NCBI GenBank assembly: GCA_021604585.1 | Contig: BQJG01000006.1 | Location: 13,952 to 77,951 of the forward strand | Length of the DNA stretch: 64,000 nt | Source: Hyphococcus sp. | GTDB taxonomy: Bacteria > Pseudomonadota > Alphaproteobacteria > Caulobacterales > Parvularculaceae | Reading direction: 5' to 3' | In this document: positions 8,655 to 17,717 of the stretch, one piece after another | Numbering within the stretch: position 1 is the stretch's first letter | Layout of the letters: each line of letters starts with the position of its first letter | The notes under the pieces: model-generated | What the model was told of the DNA's origin: nothing | Databases searched by the model: none | What the model saw: the letters and a program-made list of their open reading frames with translations, nothing else | Program-made: the position numbers and the translations under genes

Positions 8655-10406
8655 ATGACAATTTTTGACTTCAATGACCAAGATTCTTTTGGTGCTGTCA
8701 TTTCCGTAGACACCTCAACGGTAATTGTTAGAGTTGATGATTTGGAAAGGCTAAAAAGAATTCAAGTTAATAGGCTTGTAGCGTTACAATGTTGCCGCCC
8801 GGGCCAGCACTTGATTGGATTAATAACGCGCATCACCAGGAAAGCAGAAAATGATATATCTGGAGATGATTCCGATAATGAACTCGAGATAATTAAGCTT
8901 CCAGAAAATAACTTAGCCAAAATTTCTTTGATTGGCACTTTCTTTGACCGAGATGGTGCTAAAGAAAATGTGTTTAGGCGCACAATAGATACGGTACCTG
9001 AGATTGATGCTTATTGCTTTGCATTAGAAGATTCTTATTTGACGTCTTTTATGCAAGCCATTTCTAACATCGACATAGATGGCCCCAAACTTGCGCTCGG
9101 AAAATACACTCTTGATGATGGTGCAGAAGCGTACCTAAACGGAAATAAGCTATTCCAAAGGCATGCAATCGTTGTGGGTGGGACGGGATCTGGAAAATCA
9201 TATACCACAGCAAGAATTCTGGACCAGATTGCACAATTAGACCAAGCAAATGTCATTCTGTTTGACATACATGGAGAATATAAGCCGTTGATCGGCGACG
9301 AATTTCGCCATCTTAAAATTGCGGGCCCAGCGGATGTTGATGCTGGCAAAGGCATAGCCGATAATGTCCTTCATTTGCCTTATTGGCTTTTTGGCTACGA
9401 GGCACTTCTTGCTCTTTTCGTTGATAGAAGCGATGCAAATGCGCCCAACCAATCTATGATTATTTCAAAATTGGTTACAGATGCAAAACGAGAATTACTT
9501 TCTAGTGATGAGCATGCTGATATATTGTCTAATTTTACTATTGAAAGCCCAGTCCCCTTTGATCTTTCGAAAGTCTTCAGCGAGTTGGAACGACTCAATA
9601 CCGAGATGGTGCCAGGCTCTGGTAACCGCGAAAAACAGGGACCTTACTTTGACAAGCTAAGTCGCCTTATCGCCCGGCTTGATGCTAAATCAAATGACCG
9701 AAGGTTGGGATTTATTTTTCAAGCCCCAGAAGAATGTATGGGGATGGACTGGCTGGCAGAAATGATAAAACTGCTACTTGCTGGCCGCGGAACGCAAAAG
9801 GACAAGCTAGGAGGTATAAAGATTATTGATTTTTCTGAGGTACCCTCAGACATCCTTCCTTTGATGGTTAGCCTTTTAGCTAGGGTAGTTTTTATTACAA
9901 ACCAGTGGTTGACTAGTGACCAACGACATCCAATTGCATTGATGTGCGATGAAGCTCACTTATACATTCCGGAACGATCTGGAATCGACAGTGCCGGTGC
10001 CGTTTCCGTATGTATTTTTGAACGTATAGCGAAGGAAGGGCGAAAATATGGGGTTGGTCTAGTAGTGATTAGCCAGAGGCCAGCGGAGGTGAATAGAACA
10101 GTCCTGAGTCAATGCAACAACGTAATAGCTATGCGTCTAACCAATGGCGATGATCAGTCGGTCATTAGGAGGCTGCTTCCAGATAGCCTAGGTAGTTTTG
10201 GTGACCTATTGCCTATCCTCGATGTGGGAGAGGCACTTGTTGTTGGGGATGCCAGCCTACTACCCACTAGAATCCGCGTTGCCGAACCCAAAAGAAAGCC
10301 TAGCAGCGAAACCATACCGTTCTGGACCAACTGGAGCGAAGCAGCCCCTAAATCTGATTTGAAGAAAGCGGTTAGGCGTTGGCGGCGTCAAAGTTTTCAA
10401 GACTGA
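8655..10406 (+). CDS. HerA-type hexameric ATPase/translocase
   Basis: A 583-residue HerA/FtsK-superfamily ATPase. An N-terminal beta-barrel-like region (HAS-barrel type, about 1-100) precedes Walker A GGTGSGKSYT (about 175-184). Walker B is MCDEAH (about 430-435), and the C-terminal ISQRPAEVNRTVLSQ motif is typical of the family. The open frame runs back to 8610, but GGGGG at 8646-8650 fits the ATG at 8655. HerA proteins form hexameric rings on DNA; in SIR2-HerA systems the ring assembles with SIR2. The stop is only five bases before the first recombinase core repeat, so the operon ends exactly at a module border and no terminator is visible. Confidence 0.92.
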   Translation: MTIFDFNDQDSFGAVISVDTSTVIVRVDDLERLKRIQVNRLVALQCCRPGQHLIGLITRITRKAENDISGDDSDNELEIIKLPENNLAKISLIGTFFDRDGAKENVFRRTIDTVPEIDAYCFALEDSYLTSFMQAISNIDIDGPKLALGKYTLDDGAEAYLNGNKLFQRHAIVVGGTGSGKSYTTARILDQIAQLDQANVILFDIHGEYKPLIGDEFRHLKIAGPADVDAGKGIADNVLHLPYWLFGYEALLALFVDRSDANAPNQSMIISKLVTDAKRELLSSDEHADILSNFTIESPVPFDLSKVFSELERLNTEMVPGSGNREKQGPYFDKLSRLIARLDAKSNDRRLGFIFQAPEECMGMDWLAEMIKLLLAGRGTQKDKLGGIKIIDFSEVPSDILPLMVSLLARVVFITNQWLTSDQRHPIALMCDEAHLYIPERSGIDSAGAVSVCIFERIAKEGRKYGVGLVVISQRPAEVNRTVLSQCNNVIAMRLTNGDDQSVIRRLLPDSLGSFGDLLPILDVGEALVVGDASLLPTRIRVAEPKRKPSSETIPFWTNWSEAAPKSDLKKAVRRWRRQSFQD

Positions 10407-10411
10407 GTAAG

Positions 10412-10431
10412 AATCAATAGCTTAGCGCCAT
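10412..10431 (+). repeat. Attachment core, copy 1
   Basis: The 20-base sequence AATCAATAGCTTAGCGCCAT occurs here and again, identical, at 57840-57859; 18 of its bases recur at 45144-45161, all in the same orientation. Here it contains the stop codon and last codons (MALSY-stop, - strand) of the serine recombinase. To its left lies the end of the HerA gene. It is interpreted as an att site formed by recombinase-mediated insertion. Confidence 0.75.
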
Positions 10432-12051
10432 CCGCCAGTTCGCAGTTTTACTGCTTACGGTGCGCCATTCCTGTGCAAAAGATGGTACCAATTCCCCTCT
10501 GGCCGCAAACGCTGCTGTTTGCTGCATGAGGGTGGCGTTTGGACCTTTAATCCGCACCTTCGCCTCGGTTACGACGATTTCACTAACAAGGGTCTGCACA
10601 TAGGCTCGCGCGAACGACCGGTTATCTGGATTGCGCAACGCCGCTTTGACGGTAGCGCCAAAAGCCAGAACCCGCTCATCGCTGAGCGCTTCAACCGGCA
10701 GGTTGCGTTCGCGATCTAGGTACGCGATCTGACGCTTCAGCGTCGCCACCTGTGTCTGCAAGCCCTTCAGATGTTGTTGCAGCGTGCCGTCAAGCTCGAC
10801 CATCCCCTCGACAATGCGGGCGTAAAGTTGATTTAAGCTTTTGACGGCCTTGCGAAGGTCGCCGTCGAGGTTTCGGCGACGTTCAGTGAGTGCAGCATTC
10901 TTATCGCTCGAACGCGCCGCCAGAGCGTCAGTCAGTTTTCGCAATCGGGTGGGCGTCAAAACGGTCTGCTCGATGGCGCTCAACACCATGTCATCAAGTT
11001 CGTCCATAGCGATGGATACACCTGTACAAGCCGTTTTTCCGGAATCGCATTTCTTAGAGCAGCGATAATAATGGTATTGACCGTACTTTCCTGATTGCTT
11101 TCGCATGGATGCGCCACACGCACCGCATTTGGCGACTGAAGTCAGCAGCACATCGGATCGCACGCTGCGCGGAGGAGTTTTCAGCGGGTGTTGGCGATCT
11201 AGTTTTTCTTGAGCGCGATAAAAAAGCGCCTCGTCAACAATTGGAGGAACTTTTACTAACACCCATTCTGATTGTGGACGATCAATCCCGCGTCGCGAAT
11301 CGCGTTTATTGTAGTGATGGTCGCCCACATAGGCAGTGTTGCGCAGAATTTCGCCAACATATTGAATTCGATATGGCCTATCTTTTCGATTCCTATAGCC
11401 CGCGTCGTTGAGATAAGTCGTAATCTGCTTGATGCCGATTGGTCCAGTCGAGCCGTCTCCTACCACATACAATCGATAAATCAGTCGCACGACTTCGGCA
11501 TCTTGATCTTCGATTTCGATCTTTTTCTTGACTCTCGCGCCACGGGTTTCCGCTGCGTAAGTGCGATAACCGTAAGGCGGCGCTGAGCCGTTCCAGAAAG
11601 ATTGCTTAGCATTCTCAATCATTGAGCGGGAAACGTGTTTCGCGGTCTCCTTACTTTGATACTCATCCAGCGCGCCAACCATAGTTGAAAGAACGTCCGC
11701 TGTTTCGCCTTCTCCGAGGTCTTGCGTGACCGAATGAAGTAAAACACCGTTTGCGTCGAGCCTTTCCTTGTAAACGAGTAAGTCTCGCGTATTGCGCGCA
11801 AACCGAGACTGGCTATGCACCAGAACGACATCAAACGGGCGAGTCGGCGCGCATGCCAGTCCGATCATGCGTTGGAATTCGGCACGCTTGTCCGTTCGTA
11901 CACTCACACCGGCGTCAACAAAGCACTCAGCAATCTCGAATCCTTTTGTTGCAGCGAACGCTTTACAGCGACGAATTTGATCCGGCAATGACAGTTCTCC
12001 TGCCGCCTGTTTGCCGGTTGAGACCCGCGCATAAATCGCCGCTTTCTTCAT
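10414..12051 (-). CDS. Large serine recombinase (integrase)
   Basis: A 545-residue large serine recombinase. The N-terminal resolvase domain has the catalytic Ser in YARVSTGKQ and the helix motif HSQSRFARNTRDL. A recombinase domain follows (GYRNRKDRPYRIQYVGEIL), then a zinc ribbon with Cys pairs (KCGACGASM, later CSKKC) and a C-terminal coiled coil. The tail is EWRTVSSKTANWRMALSY. I chose the start at 12051 because its ATG overlaps the stop of the upstream 68-codon gene (ATGA) and has GGAG in front; an in-frame ATG lies at 12063. It should catalyse integration and excision of the element running to the right. Its 3' end coincides with the attachment core. Confidence 0.95.
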   Translation of the reverse strand: MKKAAIYARVSTGKQAAGELSLPDQIRRCKAFAATKGFEIAECFVDAGVSVRTDKRAEFQRMIGLACAPTRPFDVVLVHSQSRFARNTRDLLVYKERLDANGVLLHSVTQDLGEGETADVLSTMVGALDEYQSKETAKHVSRSMIENAKQSFWNGSAPPYGYRTYAAETRGARVKKKIEIEDQDAEVVRLIYRLYVVGDGSTGPIGIKQITTYLNDAGYRNRKDRPYRIQYVGEILRNTAYVGDHHYNKRDSRRGIDRPQSEWVLVKVPPIVDEALFYRAQEKLDRQHPLKTPPRSVRSDVLLTSVAKCGACGASMRKQSGKYGQYHYYRCSKKCDSGKTACTGVSIAMDELDDMVLSAIEQTVLTPTRLRKLTDALAARSSDKNAALTERRRNLDGDLRKAVKSLNQLYARIVEGMVELDGTLQQHLKGLQTQVATLKRQIAYLDRERNLPVEALSDERVLAFGATVKAALRNPDNRSFARAYVQTLVSEIVVTEAKVRIKGPNATLMQQTAAFAARGELVPSFAQEWRTVSSKTANWRMALSY

Positions 12052-12254
12052 GGCTTGCTCCATTGGTCGGTATCAAGGATGTTGTCATTTGCGGCATCGA
12101 TGATGAGTTCCGCGATGTTCGCCGAAAAATGAATTTCATTCAAAGCCAATTCAATATCCGAGACGGGCAAATTTTGAGCCAATTCATTAAAAACCTGAAT
12201 TTCGCCGGACGGTCTATTGTCATTGGCCGGGATTTGGAGTCGCTTTCTACTCAT
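12048..12254 (-). CDS. Small hypothetical protein coupled to the recombinase
   Basis: A 68-residue acidic protein. Upstream GAGGTAG is a good ribosome site. Its stop overlaps the recombinase start by four bases, so the two are translationally coupled. It contains PANDNRP near residue 9, a motif often seen in small alphaproteobacterial element proteins, and a second ANDN near 55. No known domain is recognised. A role as an accessory or directionality factor for the recombinase is possible but unproven. Confidence 0.75.
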   Translation of the reverse strand: MSRKRLQIPANDNRPSGEIQVFNELAQNLPVSDIELALNEIHFSANIAELIIDAANDNILDTDQWSKP

Positions 12255-12307
12255 CGCACTACCTCACATCCCCTACTACACTCAGCTTGGTCGCCTTGCG
12301 CAACTTG

Positions 12308-12628
12308 TTAACTGCCTACCGGACGCCCCATATTCGGGCGTCCGCTTTCGTCCCAGCGCAAAACTTCCCGCTTCTGGAACAAATATTCGCGACCGATTTT
12401 TATATGCGGGCGCAAATCACGTTCAGCGAGCCAACGATAAACTGTGCGCGGCGCCACGCCAAAAAGCAGGCCTATATCAGCCGTATCAAGAAGATCATTC
12501 GGCCCCAATTGCGCGAATGGCGTCTCTTTTTTGTCCGCATATATACGGGGTCGTCCGCGTGCGTCCGGTGCGTCGATCTTGCGTCGAATCGGCGTTCTGT
12601 TCTTCGCCAAAGCGGACTGCAAATACAT
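12308..12628 (-). CDS. Helix-turn-helix protein, likely excisionase
   Basis: A 106-residue protein with a MerR/excisionase-type helix-turn-helix: LLDTADIGLLFGVAPRTVYR (about 46-65), then a wing with IGREYLFQKREVLRW. The basic, Arg-rich N-terminus (about 10-30) is separate. It lies just upstream of the recombinase pair on the same strand. Members of this group bind DNA and often act as recombination directionality factors or transcriptional regulators of integrative elements. The start at 12628 has no clear ribosome site, so the N-terminus is uncertain. Confidence 0.75.
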   Translation of the reverse strand: MYLQSALAKNRTPIRRKIDAPDARGRPRIYADKKETPFAQLGPNDLLDTADIGLLFGVAPRTVYRWLAERDLRPHIKIGREYLFQKREVLRWDESGRPNMGRPVGS

Positions 12629-13026
12629 ATGTGGCGTTCTCTTAGTTGGCTTTTCATATATGCCAACTTATTTCAGCTTCGTCAAGCTGACTTTTTTCCG
12701 ACCGTGCGGGAGAGGCCCATGAGACGAGAGAGCGGCTGCAGGTAGATAGTCTCAGATACTGCTGTCCTATTGTTTTAAGATACTTTTGACAGTGTCCAAA
12801 CATAGAACATTGATAGGCGATGCCCCAAGGTGACAGTCCATAAACCGACATATAGCCGGTCTATTCCCGGGCGTATAAAGGGCTATAGCCGACCCCTACA
12901 GGTCTACAGTCGCGTTGTGCCTAACGATTTAGGCGCAACCTGGATATCGGAGCTCTGATTCCTACCAAGTAAGGCAAAATCCAATGCCTCTAGGGTGGGC
13001 TGGAGCGCTACAGAACGCAGCAACTG
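12629..13026. other. Non-coding gap between element core and cus operon
   Basis: About 400 bases without a convincing gene. There is a small hairpin, CAGCTT-cgtc-AAGCTG (12674-12689), followed by a run of six T (12692-12697), which could be a weak terminator on the + strand. Two related short words, ATAGCCGGTC (12852-12861) and ATAGCCGACC (about 12883-12893), lie in inverted or near-repeat context. The promoter of the HTH gene is expected at the left edge. Confidence 0.4.
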
Positions 13027-16000
13027 CTAATTTACTCCCTGTCGCCGGTTCACAAGAAAATAGACCGCCGGGATCACGACAAGCGCCAGCACAGTGGCGC
13101 TGACGATGCCGCCTATCATCGGCGCGGCGATGCGGCGAATAACCTCGCCCCCAGCGCCATGGTCGTACATAATCGGCATGAGCCCTGCGAGAATTACGGC
13201 GAAAGTCATCATAATCGGACGCAGACGCCGAAGCGCGCCTTTCGCGATGGCGTCTGCAAAATGTGCTTCGTCGAGCGGCGCGTTCTCGTTCCGCGCGACG
13301 GCGTTTGCCGCCGCGACCTCTTGTTTGAGATACATAATCATTAGGACGCCGATTTCGACCGCAACCCCGGCGAGCGCGATAAATCCGACTGCCGCCGCAA
13401 CCGATAAATTAAACCCAAGCGCAAACATCAGCCACAGGCCGCCGACCAAGGCGAACGGCAGGGTACCCATAATAATCAACACATCTGAGATGTTTCTGAA
13501 GTTTAAAAACAAGAGCAGCATAATGATTGCGATCATGCCGAGCCCCACATAAGTGAAACGCTCTTTGGCGCGTTGCATATACTCATACTGCCCCGACCAT
13601 GTGACGGAGTAGCCAGTTGGCAGATCGACATTCGCGGCGACGATGCGGCGCGCTTCATCTACATAGGAGCCGATATCGCGGCCAGCGATGTCAACATAAA
13701 TCCAGCCGTTTAGTCTTGCGTTTTCGCTACGGATAACTGCCGGGCCTTCATTGATGCGAATGTCGGAAATGCGCCCAAGTGGAATTTCGGCGCCAGACGC
13801 CGTCACAATCGGCAATTCGCGCAGGCGTTCCGGAGAATCGCGAACATCACGTGGATAGCGCAGATTTATCGGATACCGCTCCAAGCCCTCAACGCTCTGG
13901 CTGATCGTAATTCCGCCGATTGCCGAGCGCACGACATCTTGAATGTCGGCGATGTTTAACCCAAAACGTGCTGCGGCCTCGCGGTCGATATCCACATCGA
14001 TGAAGCGGCCACCTGTCACCCTCTCCGCATATACCGATGACGTGCCTTCAACATTTTTGAGCACCGTTTCAATCTGCCGCCCGACCAAGGCAATGACGTC
14101 AAGATCAGGCCCCGCGACTTTCACACCGACCGGCGTCTTGATGCCAGTCGCCAACATATCGAGGCGGTTCTTGATTGGCATGATCCAGACATTGGTGAGG
14201 CTCGGCACATTGACCAGCGCGTTAAGTTCAGCTTTCAGCGATTCTGTCGTCACACCAGGCCGCCATTGGTCACGCGGTTTCAATTGAATGGTCGTCTCGA
14301 TCATCGGCAGCGGCGCCGGATCGGTCGCCGTGTCCGCGCGACCTGCTTTACCGTAAACAGTCTCGACTTCTGGAATCGTCATGATCAGCTTGTTGGTTTG
14401 CTGAACAACCTGCGCAACCTTGCCCGCCGATATGCCTGGAAAAGCGCTCGGCATATATAGAAGATCGCCTTCATCAAGGTCGGGCATGAACTCGCCCCCG
14501 ATCAGGCTCGCTGGGATGATCATGCTAGCGATGAGCACGCCAGCGGCGGCCAATGTCGCCCAAGGGCGTCGCAGCGCTAAACCGATCACCGGTCGATAGC
14601 CCCGCGATAAAACCCTATTGACCGGATTTTCTTGTTCCGGCGCGATGCGCCCCCGCACCAGAAGGCCGATCAACACCGGAACCAATGTCACCGACAGGAT
14701 CGTCGCCGCCGCCATCGCATACGTTTTCGTAAACGCAAGGGGTGAGAACAACCGACCCTCCTGCGCCTGCAATGCAAAGATCGGCGTGAAACTGAGCGTA
14801 ATAATCAACAAGGAGAAAAACAGCGGCGGACCAACCTCGACACAAGAGTCCGCGATTAACCGCCAGCGCTCGGCGCCGTTTGAGTCTGGCTTTTCTTCAA
14901 GGCGTTTGTGAACGTTTTCGATCATCACTATTGTCGCATCGACCATCGCGCCGACAGCGATGGCGATTCCTCCCAGTGACATGATGTTGGCAGTGATACC
15001 TTGCGCGTTCATCACGATGAAGGCGGCGAGAATACCTAATGGCAGGCTGATCACGACCACAAGCGCTGAGCGCAGATGATACAAAAACAATGCGCAGACC
15101 AGCGCGACGATGAGGAATTCTTCGAATAGCTTTCCTTGTAGTGTTTCAACAGCGCGCTCAATCAATTTAGAGCGGTCGTAAGTCGTGACAATCTCGACGC
15201 CGTCAGGCAGACCCGCTTTCAACTTATCTAGCTTTTCCTTGACGCGCTTGATCGTCGCCTCAGCGTTTTCCCCGGCGCGCATAATGATGATGCCGCCGAC
15301 TGCTTCTCCCTCGCCGTTTAGCTCGCCGATTCCGCGTCGAAGCTCTGGCCCGATGCGTATGTCAGCTACATCGCGCAGGAGGATCGGCGTGCCCATTTCA
15401 TTGACGCTCAAGGGGATTTTTTCCAGATCGCCAATCGATTTTACATAGCCGCTGGCGCGGACAATATATTCGGCCTCGGCGAGTTCAACGACCCGCCCAC
15501 CGGTTTCCATATTGCCGCGCTCGATCGCTCGGCGCACATCGGACAACGGAATGCCAAAAGAACGCAAACGATTAGGGTCGACTACAACCTGATATTGTTT
15601 TACCGCGCCGCCGATGGCGGCGACTTCCGAAACTCCCTCAATTGTCTGGAGTTCGTACTTTAAAAACCAGTCCTGAAGCGAACGAAGGTCAGAAAGGCTG
15701 TGAGCGCCGGTGCGGTCTATGAGGGCGTATTGATATATCCAGCCAACACCGGTTGCATCCGGCCCTAGCGCCGGTTTCGCAGCGTCAGGCAGTTGCGGCG
15801 CCACCTGGCTCAAATATTCGAGCACGCGCGAGCGCGCCCAATAAAGATCGGCGCCGTCTTCAAATATGATGTAGACGAAGGAATCGTTGAAAAACGAATA
15901 CCCGCGCACGGTCTTAGCTCCCGGTACAGCGAGCATCGCGGTCGCCAAGGGATAAGTGACCTGATCCTCAACGACTTGAGGCGCCTGCCCCGGATAGGTC

Positions 16001-16152
16001 GTCTTGATAATGACCTGAACGTCGGAAAGATCGGGAATAGCGTCGAGCGACGTCGAGCGTAACGAGATCACACCAGCAATGGCGAGAAACAATGCGCCAA
16101 CAATCACAAGAAAGCGGTTCTCGATGGAGTTGCGAATTATCTGGGAAATCAT
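13027..16152 (-). CDS. cusA: Cu+/Ag+ efflux RND pump CusA
   Basis: A 1041-residue heavy-metal RND transporter, the inner-membrane pump of the CusCBA complex that expels Cu(I)/Ag(I) across the outer membrane by proton exchange. The HME-RND signature GAMVDATIVMIENVHKRL is present. The three methionines that bind metal in E. coli CusA (573, 623, 672) are all conserved, at 567, 617 and 666, a constant offset of six. This makes monovalent copper/silver, rather than Co/Zn/Cd, the likely substrate. Twelve membrane segments are expected, with a very hydrophobic segment at 10-30. The start overlaps the cusB stop (ATGA). Confidence 0.96.
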   Translation of the reverse strand: MISQIIRNSIENRFLVIVGALFLAIAGVISLRSTSLDAIPDLSDVQVIIKTTYPGQAPQVVEDQVTYPLATAMLAVPGAKTVRGYSFFNDSFVYIIFEDGADLYWARSRVLEYLSQVAPQLPDAAKPALGPDATGVGWIYQYALIDRTGAHSLSDLRSLQDWFLKYELQTIEGVSEVAAIGGAVKQYQVVVDPNRLRSFGIPLSDVRRAIERGNMETGGRVVELAEAEYIVRASGYVKSIGDLEKIPLSVNEMGTPILLRDVADIRIGPELRRGIGELNGEGEAVGGIIIMRAGENAEATIKRVKEKLDKLKAGLPDGVEIVTTYDRSKLIERAVETLQGKLFEEFLIVALVCALFLYHLRSALVVVISLPLGILAAFIVMNAQGITANIMSLGGIAIAVGAMVDATIVMIENVHKRLEEKPDSNGAERWRLIADSCVEVGPPLFFSLLIITLSFTPIFALQAQEGRLFSPLAFTKTYAMAAATILSVTLVPVLIGLLVRGRIAPEQENPVNRVLSRGYRPVIGLALRRPWATLAAAGVLIASMIIPASLIGGEFMPDLDEGDLLYMPSAFPGISAGKVAQVVQQTNKLIMTIPEVETVYGKAGRADTATDPAPLPMIETTIQLKPRDQWRPGVTTESLKAELNALVNVPSLTNVWIMPIKNRLDMLATGIKTPVGVKVAGPDLDVIALVGRQIETVLKNVEGTSSVYAERVTGGRFIDVDIDREAAARFGLNIADIQDVVRSAIGGITISQSVEGLERYPINLRYPRDVRDSPERLRELPIVTASGAEIPLGRISDIRINEGPAVIRSENARLNGWIYVDIAGRDIGSYVDEARRIVAANVDLPTGYSVTWSGQYEYMQRAKERFTYVGLGMIAIIMLLLFLNFRNISDVLIIMGTLPFALVGGLWLMFALGFNLSVAAAVGFIALAGVAVEIGVLMIMYLKQEVAAANAVARNENAPLDEAHFADAIAKGALRRLRPIMMTFAVILAGLMPIMYDHGAGGEVIRRIAAPMIGGIVSATVLALVVIPAVYFLVNRRQGVN

Positions 16153-17717
16153 TGATCGTCTCCCGTCAGTTCGCTCTCTGGCATCGGCGCAATCCCTGTG
16201 AGTTCATAACCATTTGACGTTTCGCGAAAGACAAAGCGAACCGCCTCACCGGTTTTGATCACGTTCAAGTCAATTTCCACCGGCGCCTTGAACGCCATGG
16301 TCATCGCTGGCCAACCGATTTCTGGGACAGGCTTGTGATTGATGGTGATGCTTTTCGCGTCCATGTCGATTGCGACGACCCGGCCTTCGGCGCCGATGGG
16401 TTCTTGGTCATCCATTTTTTTATCCGACATCGACATGGCGTCCATCGCCGCCATGTCGTGCGTGTCGCTCTGTTCCATATCGCTCATTGACATGCCAGCG
16501 CCCATTATTTCCTGGGGTGCCGACAAGCGCAGCAAGCCAGACTCCAGGCTAGCCTCTGAATCGATCAGGAACTGACTTTCAATCACGACGCGCTCGCCTT
16601 CATTGAGGCCGGAGACGATCTCAACCTTGCCGCTGCTTTCCACTCCAGTTGTGACTTGCGCAGGACGGAAGCGCCCGTCGCCTAGGGCGAGGATCACCCG
16701 GTCGCCTTTCGATGTTCTGATGATCGCCGATTGTGTCGCAGTCAGAACACCATGCTTTGGCGTAGCCTTGATTTCGACTTTTGCGAACATGTTCGGCTTG
16801 AGGCGATCACCCGGATTGTCAAAGCGCAGCCGTACCTGAACCGTGCGCGTCATCATTTCCGCCGTCGGGTAAATGTAATCGACAACGCCTTCCCAGGCTT
16901 CGCCGGGAAACGCTGGCAACGTCATGGTCGCAGTTTGTCCTGACTCCACCCAAGACACTTCGGACTCGAACACGTCGGCGATGATCCACACCGAAGCGAA
17001 ATCGGCCAGTTGCATGGTCATGTCGCTAGGCTTGACAAACATTCCCTCGCGAATCCCAAGAGCCATCACGACGCCGTCCTGCGGAGCGCGCACGCCTATC
17101 CGGCGCTTGACGGTCCGCGTCCGCTTTAGTTCGATTATCTGGTCGGCTGTCATGCCGAGCGCCGACAGGCGTTCCGTCGCGGCGCCAATCAGCGGCGCTC
17201 TGCCAATTTTGAGCGCCTGTACATATTCAGATTGTGCAGCGACCAGCGCCGGAGCGTAGATTTCATAAAGCAGTTCACCGCGCTTTACCGGCTCGCCCAC
17301 TGCCTCGACATTGAGCTGCTCGATCCAACCTTCGCTGCGGACATGAATATCGGAGCGCGCTTCCTGATTGATTGTGATCGTACCAACCGTATTGATCTCG
17401 CGGGCAATATCTTCACGCATCACGCCTTGCGTCTTGACGCCAATATTATTGATAACTGAGGCGTCAATTCTAATCGACGGCTCGCCGCCTTTATTACTGC
17501 CGTCATCAGCATAGACCGGCACCAAGGCCATCCCCATGGGTGATTTTCCAGGTTTGTCGCGGCGATAATTGGCATCCATCGGCGCCACCCAGTATTCGAC
17601 CTTGCGTTCGCCTGCGCCGCTGCCGCTCTGTTTTTCACTGTCAGGCCACAGCACAAAAAACGCTCCTGCGCCCAAGCCGAGAATCACGACGGGGATTAAG
17701 AATTTAAGCTTGATCAT
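16149..17717 (-). CDS. cusB: CusB periplasmic adaptor with C-terminal CusF-like domain
   Basis: A 522-residue membrane-fusion protein linking CusA to the outer-membrane channel. After an N-terminal anchor (FLIPVVILGLGAGAFFVLW) there is a heavy-metal-binding YWVAPMDANYRRDKPGKSPM segment. The barrel-sandwich and beta-barrel regions typical of CusB follow. A Met-rich linker leads to a C-terminal CusF-type domain with IGWPAMTMAF (about 465-475), normally a separate metallochaperone. The open frame begins at 17753, but AGGAGA before the ATG at 17717 and the ATGA overlap with cusC favour 17717. The fused CusF domain could hand Cu(I) directly to CusA. Confidence 0.94.
   Translation of the reverse strand: MIKLKFLIPVVILGLGAGAFFVLWPDSEKQSGSGAGERKVEYWVAPMDANYRRDKPGKSPMGMALVPVYADDGSNKGGEPSIRIDASVINNIGVKTQGVMREDIAREINTVGTITINQEARSDIHVRSEGWIEQLNVEAVGEPVKRGELLYEIYAPALVAAQSEYVQALKIGRAPLIGAATERLSALGMTADQIIELKRTRTVKRRIGVRAPQDGVVMALGIREGMFVKPSDMTMQLADFASVWIIADVFESEVSWVESGQTATMTLPAFPGEAWEGVVDYIYPTAEMMTRTVQVRLRFDNPGDRLKPNMFAKVEIKATPKHGVLTATQSAIIRTSKGDRVILALGDGRFRPAQVTTGVESSGKVEIVSGLNEGERVVIESQFLIDSEASLESGLLRLSAPQEIMGAGMSMSDMEQSDTHDMAAMDAMSMSDKKMDDQEPIGAEGRVVAIDMDAKSITINHKPVPEIGWPAMTMAFKAPVEIDLNVIKTGEAVRFVFRETSNGYELTGIAPMPESELTGDDQ

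Noticed and set aside
11751..12311. + strand frame of 186 codons opposite the recombinase start
   Set aside because: Antisense to the well-supported recombinase and its coupled small gene.
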